Shown: positions 26,577 to 35,680, numbered from the stretch's first letter. The stretch: 64,000 nt of DNA from Chroococcidiopsis sp. CCMEE 29 (GCF_023558375.1 NZ_CP083761.1:5597001-5661000), one strand, 5' to 3'. The notes: generated by a model from the sequence alone, not told the origin. Program-made: numbers and translations.

Positions 26577-26937
26577 TTAGCCGTAGCTGTTCTCTCCCTC
26601 TGGAAGAGCTCTAATGCCGAATAGATAAACACCCCCACCTTTGGGATTTTTCTGAATTTTGAGCGCAACTGTTACTGTCCTACCAGGTTGCATGGGCGAT
26701 TAAAGACTACGGTCAATTCACTAGATTTAGCTGGACAGGTACCACCAATGCTGACTAAAAACACCTAAGGACCACCAGCAAAACTATCACCCATTAAAAC
26801 ACGGTTCTGTCTCGCATCAAATGCAACTGTGTTAAAATTCTCACGTTGAGCAATCGTAATTGCTTCCAGAGGCTCCCTAGCATTTTCAGGACACTTACGA
26901 GGTGAAATTGCTACCGCTATGAGTACAATTCTCGGTT
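26577..26937 (-). pseudogene. DUF2808-family protein remnant
   Basis: Two frames carry the pattern of DUF2808 proteins: REPLEAITIAQRENFNTVAF, then SFAGGP followed by a stop and VFLVSIGGTCPAK, LTVVFNRP, and after a frame change MQPGRTVTVALKIQKNPKGG with VYLFGIRALPEGENSYG. DUF2808 members are cyanobacterial secreted proteins of unknown role. An in-frame TAG, a one-base shift and loss of the signal-peptide region make it a dead gene. This fills the otherwise empty interval 26580-26960. Confidence 0.55.
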
Positions 26938-26961
26938 CAAGTGCAGCATGATAAGGCAGCG

Positions 26962-27930
26962 TTAACCTTCAACAACTTGTAGAACCACTTTGCCTTTTGT
27001 GCCGCCTTGTTCTAAACGCTGATGGGCTTGTGCTACTTGAGTCCAAGGCATTACAGAATCAATCACAGAATGTAGCTGATTGCGTTCAATTAAATGTCTA
27101 AGTGAATCTAATTTGGCGCGATATTGAGGGCTAATAACAAAATGTACGGTTAAGTTTTTAGCCCATGCTTCTAGTAATGACTGAGGAGTTGCAATATCGA
27201 CAATGCTGACGAGTCGACCATAGGGGCGGACCACTTGGGGACTCCGCTGAATAGTTTCTCCACCAATAGTATCTAAGAGGAGGTCAACGCCTTTGTTATT
27301 AGTTACACGCTGGATGACTTCAACGTAATCTTCAGCCTTATAATCAATTGCATGATCTGCTCCTAGTTTTTTGACCAAGTCGTGATTCTTGAAACTACAA
27401 GTTGTAAAAACGTAAGCGCCCATTGCTTTCGCTAACTGAATGGCAAATGAACCAACGCCACCTGCGCCCGCATGAATTAAGACAGACTCACCTACTTGTA
27501 ACTGACCTCTAGTCACTAAACAGTCCCATGCTGTCCCCGCAGCCAGCGGAAAACAGGCGGCTTCCAGGTGTGATAAGTTTGCTGGTTTATGAGCAACGAT
27601 CTGCTCATCTGCAACGTGATACTCTGCGTAACTCCCCGATTCACTAAAAAGCTGCGGTGAGTAGTACACTTCATCACCGACTTTGAAAGTCGTGACAGAT
27701 TCTCCAACAGCTTCAATGACACCGGAAATGTCCACACCAAGAATGGCAGGTAACTTTACCAAATTCTGATAATCTCCACGACGAATCTGATAATCAACTG
27801 GATTGAGCGACGTGGCATGAACTCGCACTAACACTTGATGCGGTTTTGGGTTTGGTTTGGGAACTTCCTGAATCTCGAACCCATTGCCACCACCAAACGC
27901 TGTTAGAACAGCAGCTTTCATCAATTGCAT
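26962..27930 (-). CDS. Quinone-oxidoreductase-type NADP-dependent dehydrogenase (MDR superfamily)
   Basis: A 322-residue medium-chain dehydrogenase/reductase without zinc ligands. The GroES-like half begins MKAAVLTAFGGGNGFEIQEV and has the family's HATSLNPVDYQIRRGDY. The Rossmann half has LIHAGAGGVGSFAIQLAK (about 149-166), with YKAEDYVEVIQ and VDLLLDTIGGETI following. Such enzymes reduce quinones or alpha,beta-unsaturated carbonyls with NADPH in the cytoplasm. The gene is divergent from an HxlR-type regulator 129 bases away, an arrangement typical of redox-controlled quinone reductases. Start ATG 27930 is conserved; an internal ATG two codons later would do as well. Confidence 0.9.
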   Translation of the reverse strand: MQLMKAAVLTAFGGGNGFEIQEVPKPNPKPHQVLVRVHATSLNPVDYQIRRGDYQNLVKLPAILGVDISGVIEAVGESVTTFKVGDEVYYSPQLFSESGSYAEYHVADEQIVAHKPANLSHLEAACFPLAAGTAWDCLVTRGQLQVGESVLIHAGAGGVGSFAIQLAKAMGAYVFTTCSFKNHDLVKKLGADHAIDYKAEDYVEVIQRVTNNKGVDLLLDTIGGETIQRSPQVVRPYGRLVSIVDIATPQSLLEAWAKNLTVHFVISPQYRAKLDSLRHLIERNQLHSVIDSVMPWTQVAQAHQRLEQGGTKGKVVLQVVEG

Positions 27931-28058
27931 AGCTAATCTTCCTATCCTCTAAAATTGAGTTTAAAGCGCTCTTGCTTCTCTACTCACTAGCATAGATAAG
28001 CGTCCTATCAGGCCGCAAGTAAGTACAATTTAGTAAGGTAGGAACCGTTTGGTAGCAA

Positions 28059-28427
28059 ATGACGAAACAACAAGCTCACAGCCTTGACAAAAATTTTGTT
28101 GCTCCTCAAAGTCGAGAGAGTAACTCTCAACCAACAGTTGCCTACATTGTTGAGCATACGTTGGGTTGTAAATGGATGCTGGAAGTTCTGCGCTTGATTC
28201 GTACAGAGATTAACCGCCCAGGAGCAATGACTCGTTCCCTGGACGGATTAACGACGAAAGTGCTTAATGAAAGGCTATCTGACCTGTTGAACTTTGGCAT
28301 TGTCGAGAAGATTATTTATCCAGAAATTCCCCCGCGTGTAGAGTATATACTTACAGAATTTGGTCATCGCTTCGTAAGAATTCTGGACACAATTGATGAG
28401 TTAGAACAATTTCGTAGCAAAAGCTGA
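28059..28427 (+). CDS. HxlR-family winged-helix regulator
   Basis: A 122-residue winged helix protein with the HxlR/DUF24 core: VEHTLGCKWMLEVLRLI (about 31-47, usually GGKW), MTRSLDGLTTKVLNERLSDL (recognition region) and the beta wing IIYPEIPPRVEYILTEFGHR. It has a single cysteine (Cys37), lying at the start of the first conserved helix. HxlR proteins such as YodB or QorR sense electrophiles or quinones through a Cys and repress an adjacent reductase. Divergence from the quinone-oxidoreductase gene at 27930 suggests the same circuit. Whether Cys37 is the sensor is inference. Confidence 0.85.
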   Translation: MTKQQAHSLDKNFVAPQSRESNSQPTVAYIVEHTLGCKWMLEVLRLIRTEINRPGAMTRSLDGLTTKVLNERLSDLLNFGIVEKIIYPEIPPRVEYILTEFGHRFVRILDTIDELEQFRSKS

Positions 28428-28627
28428 ACGATTAAACGAAGAGTCACTCCTGTCACTTTCGCTACATAAAGCGCAGATACTTCTTAAGTATGTCTTGAAC
28501 TCTCTAAGCAGTAACAGAAACTTGTTTATTACCTTTGAAAACTGAACTTTGGACAAATTTGCCCAAGATCAACACTTTGAGGTACCGACCATAATTTCCG
28601 GAGTAAGTCCGGTCACCTTTTCCGAAT

Positions 28628-28798
28628 TTCACAGGGGAAGATGCGGCTTCCTTCCGTAACTACAATGCTGCCACCAATTGGTCTATTATCCGCAATATCG
28701 CTATCAACCTTGCTCGTCTCGGTGGTTATAATTCTCTAACCAAGGCGGAACGCTTTCTTGCCTATGACATCGACAAGCTTTTTTTACTTCTAGAATGA
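28628..28798 (+). pseudogene. ISAs1-family transposase C-terminal fragment
   Basis: The frame before TGA 28796 reads EDAASFRNYNAATNWSIIRN then IAINLARLGGYNSLTKAERF and ends IDKLFLLLE. This is the last helix region of ISAs1-type transposases (N-A-NW-IIR-IALNL). Nothing of the catalytic domain remains. Its end directly abuts the Tn3-type fragment at 28795. Confidence 0.6.
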
Positions 28799-29147
28799 AT
28801 TATCCCTGTCTTGAGTTGGGTAAGGTAGTGCGAACAATGTTCTTGCTCGACTATATTTCTAATGTTGCTCTTCGGCATGAGATTACAGCGATAACGAATA
28901 TTGTGGAGATGTACAATGCTTTTCTTGACTGGGTGTTTTTCGGTAAACTTGGAGCGATTACTGAGAACGATCCTATTGAGCAAGAAAAGCGGCTGAAGTA
29001 TCTTGATTTGGTAGCAAGTGCAGTTATTTTACAGAATACAGTTGATATGTCGTTGGCTATCCAAACGTTAACGTTAATGTCACAGGGAGAATTGATTCCC
29101 ATGCGACACCTCTCTGCTTTAAGTCCATACATAACAAGACATATTAA
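28795..29147 (+). pseudogene. Tn3-family TnpA, C-terminal piece 1
   Basis: The frame reads LELGKVVRTMFLLDYISNVA, then MYNAFLDWVFFGKLGAITEN and LKYLDLVASAVILQNTVDMS, ending LSPYITRHIK. This is the C-terminal part of Tn3-family transposases (the LF-LDW--, final Glu region and LSPY-HI). At 29147 an inserted element begins; the remaining residues (RYGDYVVNLHNIPQPLEAA) are found at 31452. The N-terminal 800 or so residues are absent. Confidence 0.8.
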
Positions 29148-30166
29148 GTAGCTAGGTGGAATTAAACTTAAAACGCTCCACCGTATAACCACCTTTGACG
29201 CTACGAGCTTCCATTCCATCCATGATTGCCAGGGCTAAATCATATTCATCCTCGAACATACGTCCGGCAATTTCATGTGTCTTGAGTTGATGCCATTGCT
29301 CCTCAATCCGGTTCATTTCGGAGCAATATGGGGGCAAGAAGAACAGGAATAAACCCCCAGAACGCTCCTGGTTGCCACTGTTGGCGAGTTAGGTGGCTCG
29401 TATGCAAGGAACCATTATCTTGCACTACCACTGTCATCCGTCCGGTTCTTCTGAAAGTCTCAGATGTCTATTCGGCAATCCAATCGATAACTTTGATATA
29501 ACTTTCACTCTTGAAACTGCCACCAGCCAATGCATACTTAAAGCTTTTGTCCGGTTGCCATACGCCTAAAATGCTGATCCGTCCGTTACGTCGGTCGGTC
29601 TGCTCGATTCGATGAATGCTCGCCCACGCGACTATAACTATAACTGGCAGGACTCCACAAACAACAGCCTGACTCATCCAGATACATCAGTTCGATGTAT
29701 CCTGATTGTGCTACCTGTTTGAGTGCATCTAACTGAGCTTGTTTGACTTGCTTGTACTGAGGGTCAAGTTTTGCTCGCTGGCTGTGTCGTGTGCGTTTCC
29801 ACCTCCAGCCCTTTTTTGTAACACATGTCGTAATCGGTCAGGACTCAGTTGCACTGAGCGCTCCTGCTTTAACTTCTGCGCTAATTGCATACTATTGTAT
29901 GTGCGCTCTGAGTGCTCTAAACAATGCTCTAAATATTGGAGATCGGCTTCTTGCCATTTGCGCTTGGCTCCACGTCCTGGCGCTTCCCATAACCCGCCTA
30001 ACCCCGAATCTTGCCAGCGTCGAATTGTCGCTCTTACTGTATGCTCATGACACTCAAAAATTTCCGCAATTGCCGGGGCATTCCACCCTTGAGCGTTCAG
30101 GCGCAACATATGGGCGCGATCTCTTATCCGTTGTGGCACATTTGAGGCAACCCGTAATTCCGATAA

Positions 30167-31327
30167 GGGAGCATCCCAGTTTTTTGAGTGAGAGATAATC
30201 AGGGAAGATAAACCTGTCGCATGATGGTTCTCCTCCAATGACTCCTGAACAACAGCAAGCCCTTCAAGAGCATGTCCAAGCCATTGCTAAGATTTTGTAT
30301 GATGATACGCCAGCTGAGCAATTGACAACTCTGGCAGGGATTGAGCAGGCGGTGCGAAGTCAAATGCAGAAGCATGTGATGCCGGAGGTAGGGGTTTTTT
30401 TATCGCAACTACCACAGGCACAAGCGCAGGCTACCAACGACGAGTTAAAAGCATCCTGGGAGAACTCCCCATCACGAGCGGACAAGCCCAAAAGTTAGAG
30501 GTGCGAGGGCACACTCAATTAAGTCCGTATCTCGAAACTTGTTGCTTGCGGGTAAGTGCGAATGTGTCTTACCAACATGCGGCAGAGGACATCGAATATT
30601 TCACGGGGATGGCGGTGTCGAAGAGTGTGCAACAGCGATTGGTTCATCGTCAGGACTTTGTCCTGCCTAAATCGCAAGTAACGGTTGAGGAACTCAGTGT
30701 TGATGGAGGCAATATTCGCATTCGCACTCCTGAGGGAGAAGCTTGTAGCTGGAAAGGTTACAAAGCTGCCTGCTTGCATGAACCAGCGGAGGTTGCTGCT
30801 TCGTTTGGGGACAATACCGTGGTAATTGATTGGGTCAACGCTCAACCGTTAGCCCCCGTACTCACCTGTATTGGCGATGGACATGATGGGATTTGGAACA
30901 TTGTTGCTCAGTTGACTCCAAGCACTCAGCGGCGGGAGGTATTAGACTGGTTTCACTTGATGGAAAACTTGCACAAGATCGGCGTTTCCCTCAAACGCCT
31001 CAATCAAGCAGAAACTCTGCTTTGGCAAGGACGGGTAGAAGCAGCAAAAGCTTTATTTACAAACTGTCAACTTCAGCCAGCTCAGAACTTTTGTGAGTAT
31101 CTCAACAAGCATCGCCACCGCATCATCAATTATCAGTATCATCAAGCCGAGCAGATTTGTTCGATTGGTTCTGGGGCGGTGGAGTCAACGGTCAAGCAAA
31201 TTGATCGACGAACTAAAATCTCAGGGGCGCAGTGGAAGGAAGATAATGTTCCTCAAGTTTTGGCTCATCGTTGTGCCTACCTTAATCAGCTAATCTCTAC
31301 TTGAAGAATATAAAGTGGGATGCTCCC
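30167..31327 (+). mobile_element. Complete ISKra4-family element inside IS630
   Basis: Ends are the inverted repeat GGGAGCATCCCA (perfect over 12 bases, then CTTT/GTTT-like similarity). A 9-bp direct duplication TTCCGATAA flanks it (30158-30166; 31328-31336). Excision with one duplication restores the IS630 frame as ...EDRTLSELRVASN. The element is 1,161 bp and carries two overlapping frames joined by a slippery site. All parts needed for transposition look present, making this the youngest layer of the nest. Confidence 0.9.
30238..31304 (+). CDS. ISKra4-family transposase with probable programmed -1 frameshift
   Basis: ORF A (30238-30498) starts MTPEQQQALQEHVQAIAKIL. At 30396-30402 it crosses TTTTTTA, read in frame as T-TTT-TTA, the canonical -1 slippery heptamer. 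Slipping back one base gives IATTTGTSAGYQRR and continues into ORF B as QKLEVRGHTQLSPYLETCCL, VEELSVDGGNIRIRTPEGEA (first catalytic Asp), CIGDGHDGIWNI, VLDWFHLMENLHK (second Asp) and IGSGAVESTVKQIDRRTKIS (Glu). The joined protein of about 355 residues has a full ISKra4 catalytic core. The T run could also act through RNA polymerase slippage. No other lesion was seen. Confidence 0.85.
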
Positions 31328-31449
31328 TTCCGATAATGTACGGTCTTCTGACTCTGTTAAAACTATCCGGATGGGAGCAGGCATTAGGAGGATTACTTAA
31401 GTCTAGAAAATAAAGCTCTTCTATCTTACATTTTATTGCAGCCACCTAC

Positions 31450-31544
31450 TTAAAAGATACGGTGATTATGTGGTGAATTTACACAATATTCCCCAACCAT
31501 TGGAAGCTGCTATTAATCTCCCACTAGAAATCTTTGAAGCATAG
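31450..31544 (+). pseudogene. Tn3-family TnpA, C-terminal piece 2
   Basis: KRYGDYVVNLHNIPQPLEAA then INLPLEIFEA and stop. This is the extreme C-terminus of Tn3-type transposases, continuing the piece that ends at 29147. The join is in frame after removal of the IS630 nest. Confidence 0.8.
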
Positions 31545-31566
31545 ATATACCAATGGTTTTCAGACC

Positions 31567-31604
31567 ATCTTGCAGGTTTTTACACGTATCTCGGCTCAAT
31601 ACCC
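31567..31604. repeat. Possible Tn3-type terminal inverted repeat
   Basis: Read on the minus strand it begins GGGTATTGAGCCGAGATACG and ends in a pyrimidine/purine pattern resembling the 38-bp ends of Tn3 elements, which start with G-runs and have ACG near the inner end. It lies just after the TnpA stop, and immediately outside it the integrase homology begins, as expected for the boundary of an inserted Tn3 element. The other end was not found. Confidence 0.4.
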
Positions 31605-32040
31605 ATATCGCCACGGTCTACGGGTATCAGAGTTAGTCGCACTGCGATGGGAGCAGGTGAACTTTAGCGGTGGCAATATTTACATTAATCGCCTCAAGCA
31701 CGGAGCTAGTTCGACGCATCCTTTACGTGGTAATGAGTTGCGTTCCCTACGCCAAGTACAGCGAGACTATCCAGATTCTCCGTATCTATTTGTGTCGGAG
31801 CGGCGAGCGGCAATGGCGGCAGCTACAGCAAGAGGAATCATCGAGCGGGCGGGACAATTGGCAGGTATTCCCTTTCTCGTACATCCTCATATGTTGCGTC
31901 ATGCTTGTGGATTTTATCTCGCGTCCAAAGGGCATGACACCAGAGCAATTCAGGCATATCTCGGTCACAAGAATATCCAGCATACGGTGCGCTACACGGA
32001 ATTGTCGCCTGGGCGCTTCAAGGATTTCTGGATGGATTGA
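31605..32040 (+). pseudogene. Tyrosine recombinase/integrase, N-terminus removed
   Basis: The catalytic domain is present: YRHGLRVSELVALRWEQV (first Arg), INRLKHGASSTHPL (Lys), HPHMLRHACGFYLA (His-x-x-Arg), YLGHKNIQHTVRY (His and nucleophile Tyr), ending RFKDFWMD. Codons from 31534 to 31604 lie in the Tn3 end and do not match the family. The preserved part is about 145 of the usual 180 to 200 residues of this short integrase type. Without its first helices it is probably inactive. Tn3 insertion into the gene best explains the truncation. Confidence 0.75.
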
Positions 32041-32137
32041 AATAGCGCGTGCGTACTGTTAGAACCTTGGCGCGCAAATCGGATGCATCTAGTTCAGTAG
32101 AATAAGCGTTGATACAAGCATCATTCAGAGGAAGAGT

Positions 32138-32818
32138 GTGGACATACTACCTACCTTTATCACCCATTACTATTGGGGCAAGGATGAGATGTTAAAAAAC
32201 CTGTGTAATCTTCCTCACAATGAAGCTGAAGCTATCATTGCCAATCTTAGAAGCAGTGGAAAACGTGTCTGGCTCCACTCAGGCTACCTCAAGGATCGGC
32301 ATCGTGTAGAAGAATGGCTCTATCGCGAGTTTGAGAACAAGGGAAAAAAGCCCCACCTCCGTCACCCACTGTATTTTGTTCTCGGCGAAAATGATGATTT
32401 TTTTTGCAAGAATGGTTTCTTCAGTGACAAAGAGCCTGCAAAACTTCAGCTTCCTCTGGCTATTTTTACCAGCGACATGATTTCTTTTACATATCCTGAC
32501 AGCATGACTAGCCTGAATCTAGTGAGTCCTCCCCCACCCGATACCTATGAACTTAGACCTCGTGAGGATGGTCAAATGCCGACATTAGAGGAAATTGATG
32601 CAGAGATGAGAAGGTTTGCAGAATCATACCGCCAGCCTCAACACGGTCAAGTGTTTACATTATCAGAAATTGCAGATGTAGTGAAAAGGTATGGAATGCC
32701 AGGAACGAGATGGCAGTCCGAGCCGCAACGGAGGATTGATCGCTATATTGAGGCTCAAGTTTGGGATGAGCGCCCGATCCGGGAGTTTCTCTCCACTAGC
32801 ACCTTTGATGCAAGTTAA
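32138..32818 (+). CDS. Hypothetical protein
   Basis: A 226-residue protein from a GTG start with GAGGAAG upstream. No known family was recognised. Its N-terminal 80 residues include HYYWGKDEMLKNLCNLPHNE and GKRVWLHSGYLKDRHRVEEW, and the middle FFCKNGFFSDKEPAKLQLPL looks like a beta-rich core. The C-terminal part (EEIDAEMRRFAESYRQPQ to RIDRYIEAQVWDERPIREFL) is helical and charged. It is soluble with no signal peptide. It lies between a broken integrase and a group II intron remnant, so it is part of the accessory segment. Complete and plausibly expressed. Confidence 0.6.
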   Translation: MDILPTFITHYYWGKDEMLKNLCNLPHNEAEAIIANLRSSGKRVWLHSGYLKDRHRVEEWLYREFENKGKKPHLRHPLYFVLGENDDFFCKNGFFSDKEPAKLQLPLAIFTSDMISFTYPDSMTSLNLVSPPPPDTYELRPREDGQMPTLEEIDAEMRRFAESYRQPQHGQVFTLSEIADVVKRYGMPGTRWQSEPQRRIDRYIEAQVWDERPIREFLSTSTFDAS

Positions 32819-32875
32819 GCTCACTGTCATATCGATACTCAAGAGGACTTTTCTACCAAGTGCATCAGTAGTAAA

Positions 32876-33814
32876 TTACAAAACTTTACAACGTGTCCCA
32901 TTTACCACGTATTTCGGCATACCCCCGGCTTCAAAACCGGACGTGCCCGTTTCCGTGCATCCGGCTCCTCTCCAACTTGGTTCATGGTCAGGAATACCCG
33001 TTGTAGGGGATGTCGCTACTGTGTGTACCTGGTCGTGGCAGTGACGGTGCAGTAGTGTCAGATTATGACGGCTTTGATTGCCATGGTTTCCATCTTGGTG
33101 ATGCACCTCAATGAGATCATCTGGACAAAAGTTAAGTCCACAGTGGGCACATTTACCACCCTGTTGTTTAAGCAGAAATGCTCTCAGTGGTGGTAACTCA
33201 GGGTATGATCTAAGCCTTGTGCCCCAGTAAGCCCAATCTCCATCATATGGAGAGCGATTGGCTTGAACCTTGATATGGCGACGAATGGGTGTTTCATGGT
33301 GGCAACGAAGTTTAAGCCCATCGTTGGTTTGAAAGATCCATCCGTCTCCCTGGTTAATCCACCAATACCGCGACACGATTTGATGGGTGTTGAGCTTGGG
33401 ATGTCTGTGTTTTGCCCAGCGTAACAGTTGTCCAAATAGGTGGTGGGACATCGAGGCGAATGCTTCTTTGCTGACCACCGTGGCGAAATATTGACACCAT
33501 CCAGTAATGACTGGATTTAGGTGAACAATCAGCCCTGCCTGAGTCGCCGACCGATGGGTAGACACAATCTTTTTCAGTTGTGCCAAGTGACGACGTTGGC
33601 TCTGTTGGCTGGGTTTAATCAAGGTCTTGAATCCGTGTTTCGCGGTGTATTTGCCCGCCGGATATTGTCGCACCGAAAAGCCGAGAAAATCGAACCCTGC
33701 CTCTCCATTGAGGGTATGGCTGTTTTTGGTCTTCTCAGGGTGGAGTTGTAACCCAATGCCTTCTAGCCAATGTGCCACCGCTGTTTTCATCCGGTTGATG
33801 TCGGATAGTTCCAC
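32876..33814 (-). pseudogene. Group II intron reverse transcriptase/maturase, C-terminal part
   Basis: Residues 1-40 (AVAHWLEGIGLQLHPEKT) are the end of the LtrA-type RT palm/thumb. Then come GFDFLGFSVRQYPAGKYTAK, the maturase domain X (HLAQLKKIVSTHRSATQAGL; NPVITGWCQYFATVVSKEAF) and a C-terminal HNH nuclease (CAHCGLNFCPDDLIEVHHQD, HRHC). Domains 0 to about 5 of the RT, including YADD, are missing: the gene begins in the middle next to an IS256 fragment at 33815. The reading frame runs into intron domain V at its end, as is common for such ORFs. The intron can no longer splice or retrohome by itself. Confidence 0.85.
32933..32967 (-). ncRNA. Group II intron domain V
   Basis: The minus strand reads GAGCCGGATGCACGGAAACG followed by the matching 3' arm GGCACGTCCGGTTTT. 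It forms the 34-nt domain V hairpin: lower stem GAGCCGG/CCGGTTTT, bulge, and upper stem capped by GAAA. It lies at the 3' end of the maturase frame as expected. Domain VI and the 3' splice site should lie between about 32880 and 32930. The 5' intron half is lost. Confidence 0.8.
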
Positions 33815-34551
33815 TAGATGCCGTGTACCCGATTGTTTACTTTGATGCCATTGTCGTCAAGGTTAGACAAGAAGGGCGAGTCATCAATAAAGCCATCCAT
33901 CTTGCCTTGGGGGTGAATCTCTCCGGCACTAAGGAATTGCTAGGCATGTGGATGACCCAAAATGAGTCAGCCAAATTTTGATTGTCGATTTTGACCCAAC
34001 TACAAAACCGAGGTGTCAAAGACATCTTCATTGCCTGCATCGATGGGGTGACGGGCTCTGCTGATGCGATTGAGGCCGTGTTTCCTAAGACCCAAGTGCA
34101 GCTATGCATCGTCCACATGGTCAGAAACTCATTGCGCTATGTCTCTTACAAAGATCGTAAAGCTGTCGCAGCCGATCTGAAGCTAATTTATACTGCCAGT
34201 ACCGAAGTTGAGGCAGAACAGCAATTGATGGCATTTGCTGAAAAATGGGACAAGCAGTATCCCATCATTAGCAAGTCCTGGATGGCACATTGGCAGCGCG
34301 TCATCCCATTCTTTGCATTCCCGCCAGAAATTCGCAAAGCCATCTACACCACCAATGCGATTGAATCGCTCAACATGACACTGAGAAAAGTGCTGAAAAA
34401 TCATCGCACCTTTCCCACTGATGAGTCTGCGCTCAAAGTCGTATATCTCCCACTGCAAAATATTGCCAAAAAGTGGACAATGCCAATTAGGGATTGGAAG
34501 GCCGCTTTGAATCGATTCGCGATCAGCTATGAAGAGCGATTTCCGAATTGA
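33815..34551 (+). pseudogene. IS256-family transposase, 5'-truncated with a nonsense codon
   Basis: The frame reads [35 protein letters not shown], then AKF followed by TGA at 33979-33981, where relatives have Trp. It then continues ILTQLQNRGVKDIFIACIDG (second Asp), QLCIVHMVRNSLRYVSYKDR and YTTNAIESLNMTLRKVL (Glu) to the normal end YEERFPN. The N-terminal 140 or so residues are missing at the junction with the group II intron remnant. It is therefore inactive for two reasons. Confidence 0.85.
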
Positions 34552-34624
34552 CTTTCATGCTTGACACAAACCAGTTGAAAAACCCGATTCAGGAATGATT
34601 GTGCTTAATTTTGAATATCATCAG

Positions 34625-35680
34625 TTAAGTTGACAATGCCTCCTCTTCCTCATCTTGCTCCTCACCAATTACTCGATAGTAAGCAGAGATCGCCGCTTCC
34701 TGCTCACTTCGCAAGGTGTAGCGCTTGAAAGCCAATTCGTTCTTGTGACCCGTTAACTTCCGCGCATGGGTAGGATCAAGACCTTGCAAGAGTAACTCAG
34801 TAGCATAAGTATGGCGAAAGGCGTGCGGATGCAAGTCGGGAATTCCTGCTAATTCTCCAATCTTTTCAACAGCAAAATATATGCCGTGATAGCTCAATCT
34901 TTGTCCTTGACGCACAACATGATGAGAAAGAATTAATGGCCGATCGCTTGTCAGAATCTCCCCCTGCTCTTCCCGCCGAACCAGGTACTGTTGCAATGCC
35001 TGACGGCTCTGTTTCTTTAGCGGCACAAGTCGCGGCTCATTATTCTTGGTATCAGCAATGAACAGTAGCTTGCCATCAAAGGCAGCGAGGTTAAGAGCAA
35101 CAATTTCTCCCGCTCTCAAACCATGACTCAGGAGGTGAACCAACGCCCTGTCCCGCTCCTTTGTCTCGCCCAGATAATCTATCACTTCCCATACTTGCTG
35201 CATCTGCTCTGCTGTCAAACTTTGAGCAGGTGGCAAGGGAATTTTCTCAAACTTGACTTCCACTGTAGGATTAGTAGCAACCCCTTCAGGGTAAGTTTGC
35301 ATCATCCAGCCAAAGAAACTCTTGAGGGTAGCGATCGCACTATTAACACTGCTCTTGGACAGGGGCTTATCCTTGTTTGTCCTGACTTCTTCCATCAGGT
35401 AAGCTTTGTACTGACTGAAATGGCGCGGTTTAATTTCGCTCCATAGTAGTTCAGTCCAGTTCAGGAAGCGTCTTAGTTCTCGTTCATAGACTTTGCGGGA
35501 ATTAGGGGCAAGAGCGCTGCTGTTGAGAAATTCCTCCATCTTCAGCCAGCGAATATCTACTGATGCACTTTGCGTTTTGGCAGGTCTACCCCTTCTAAGT
35601 TGAGTAGAATTAGGTTCAAAGCTGCTGCTCACGGTTAGAGAAACAACTTTGATTTCCGGTAGAGGGTTGTAGCTGATCAT
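34625..35680 (-). CDS. Tyrosine-type site-specific recombinase/integrase
   Basis: A complete 351-residue recombinase. The N-terminal SAM-like core-binding domain (about 45-135; LAPNSRKVYERELRRFLNW) is followed by the catalytic domain with SHGLRAGEIVALNL (Arg), ADTKNNEPRLVPL (Lys), HPHAFRHTYATELLL (His-x-x-Arg), LTGHKNELAFKRYTL (His and Tyr). Its first 40 residues form a basic extension (RRGRPAKTQSA). The start overlaps the stop of the Uma2 gene upstream (ATGA, 35677-35680), so both are one operon. It resembles XerC/D-like phage integrases; the substrate sites are unknown. The repeats at 38486-38700 are the nearest candidates, without proof. Confidence 0.88.
   Translation of the reverse strand: MISYNPLPEIKVVSLTVSSSFEPNSTQLRRGRPAKTQSASVDIRWLKMEEFLNSSALAPNSRKVYERELRRFLNWTELLWSEIKPRHFSQYKAYLMEEVRTNKDKPLSKSSVNSAIATLKSFFGWMMQTYPEGVATNPTVEVKFEKIPLPPAQSLTAEQMQQVWEVIDYLGETKERDRALVHLLSHGLRAGEIVALNLAAFDGKLLFIADTKNNEPRLVPLKKQSRQALQQYLVRREEQGEILTSDRPLILSHHVVRQGQRLSYHGIYFAVEKIGELAGIPDLHPHAFRHTYATELLLQGLDPTHARKLTGHKNELAFKRYTLRSEQEAAISAYYRVIGEEQDEEEEALST

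Larger units (their letters stand above)
29155..31384 (-). pseudogene. IS630 transposase interrupted by ISKra4 and frameshifted
   Basis: The CDS begins at ATG 31384 (MPAPIRIVLTESEDRTLSE), is interrupted at 31336 by ISKra4, and resumes at 30166 as LSELRVASNVPQRIRDRAHM with the helix-turn-helix GWNAPAIAEIFECHEHTVRA. Further pieces in shifted frames are YIELMYLDESGCCLWSPASY (first Asp), RRNGRISILGVWQPDKSF, VIDWIAE, and after another shift MPPYCSEMNRIEEQWHQLK (Glu). At least three frame breaks are visible around 29770, 29640 and 29400-29340. They occurred independently of the ISKra4 insertion, and the copy is dead. Confidence 0.8.
29148..31449 (-). mobile_element. IS630-family element inserted in Tn3 TnpA, itself split by ISKra4
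   Basis: Outer ends read GTAGCTAGGTGGAATT on the left and GTAGGTGGCTGCAATA inward from the right, each preceded by TTAA (29144-29147; 31450-31453). Removing it with one TTAA rejoins TnpA as ...YITRHIK-RYGDYVVNL in frame. IS630 normally duplicates TA; because TTAA is palindromic it may be part of the ends, so the exact duplication is uncertain. Without the inner ISKra4 and its duplication, the element is 1,132 bp, normal for IS630. Confidence 0.75.

Noticed and set aside
30519-30845. 108-codon minus-strand frame within ISKra4
   Set aside because: It is antisense to the conserved transposase and has no independent features.
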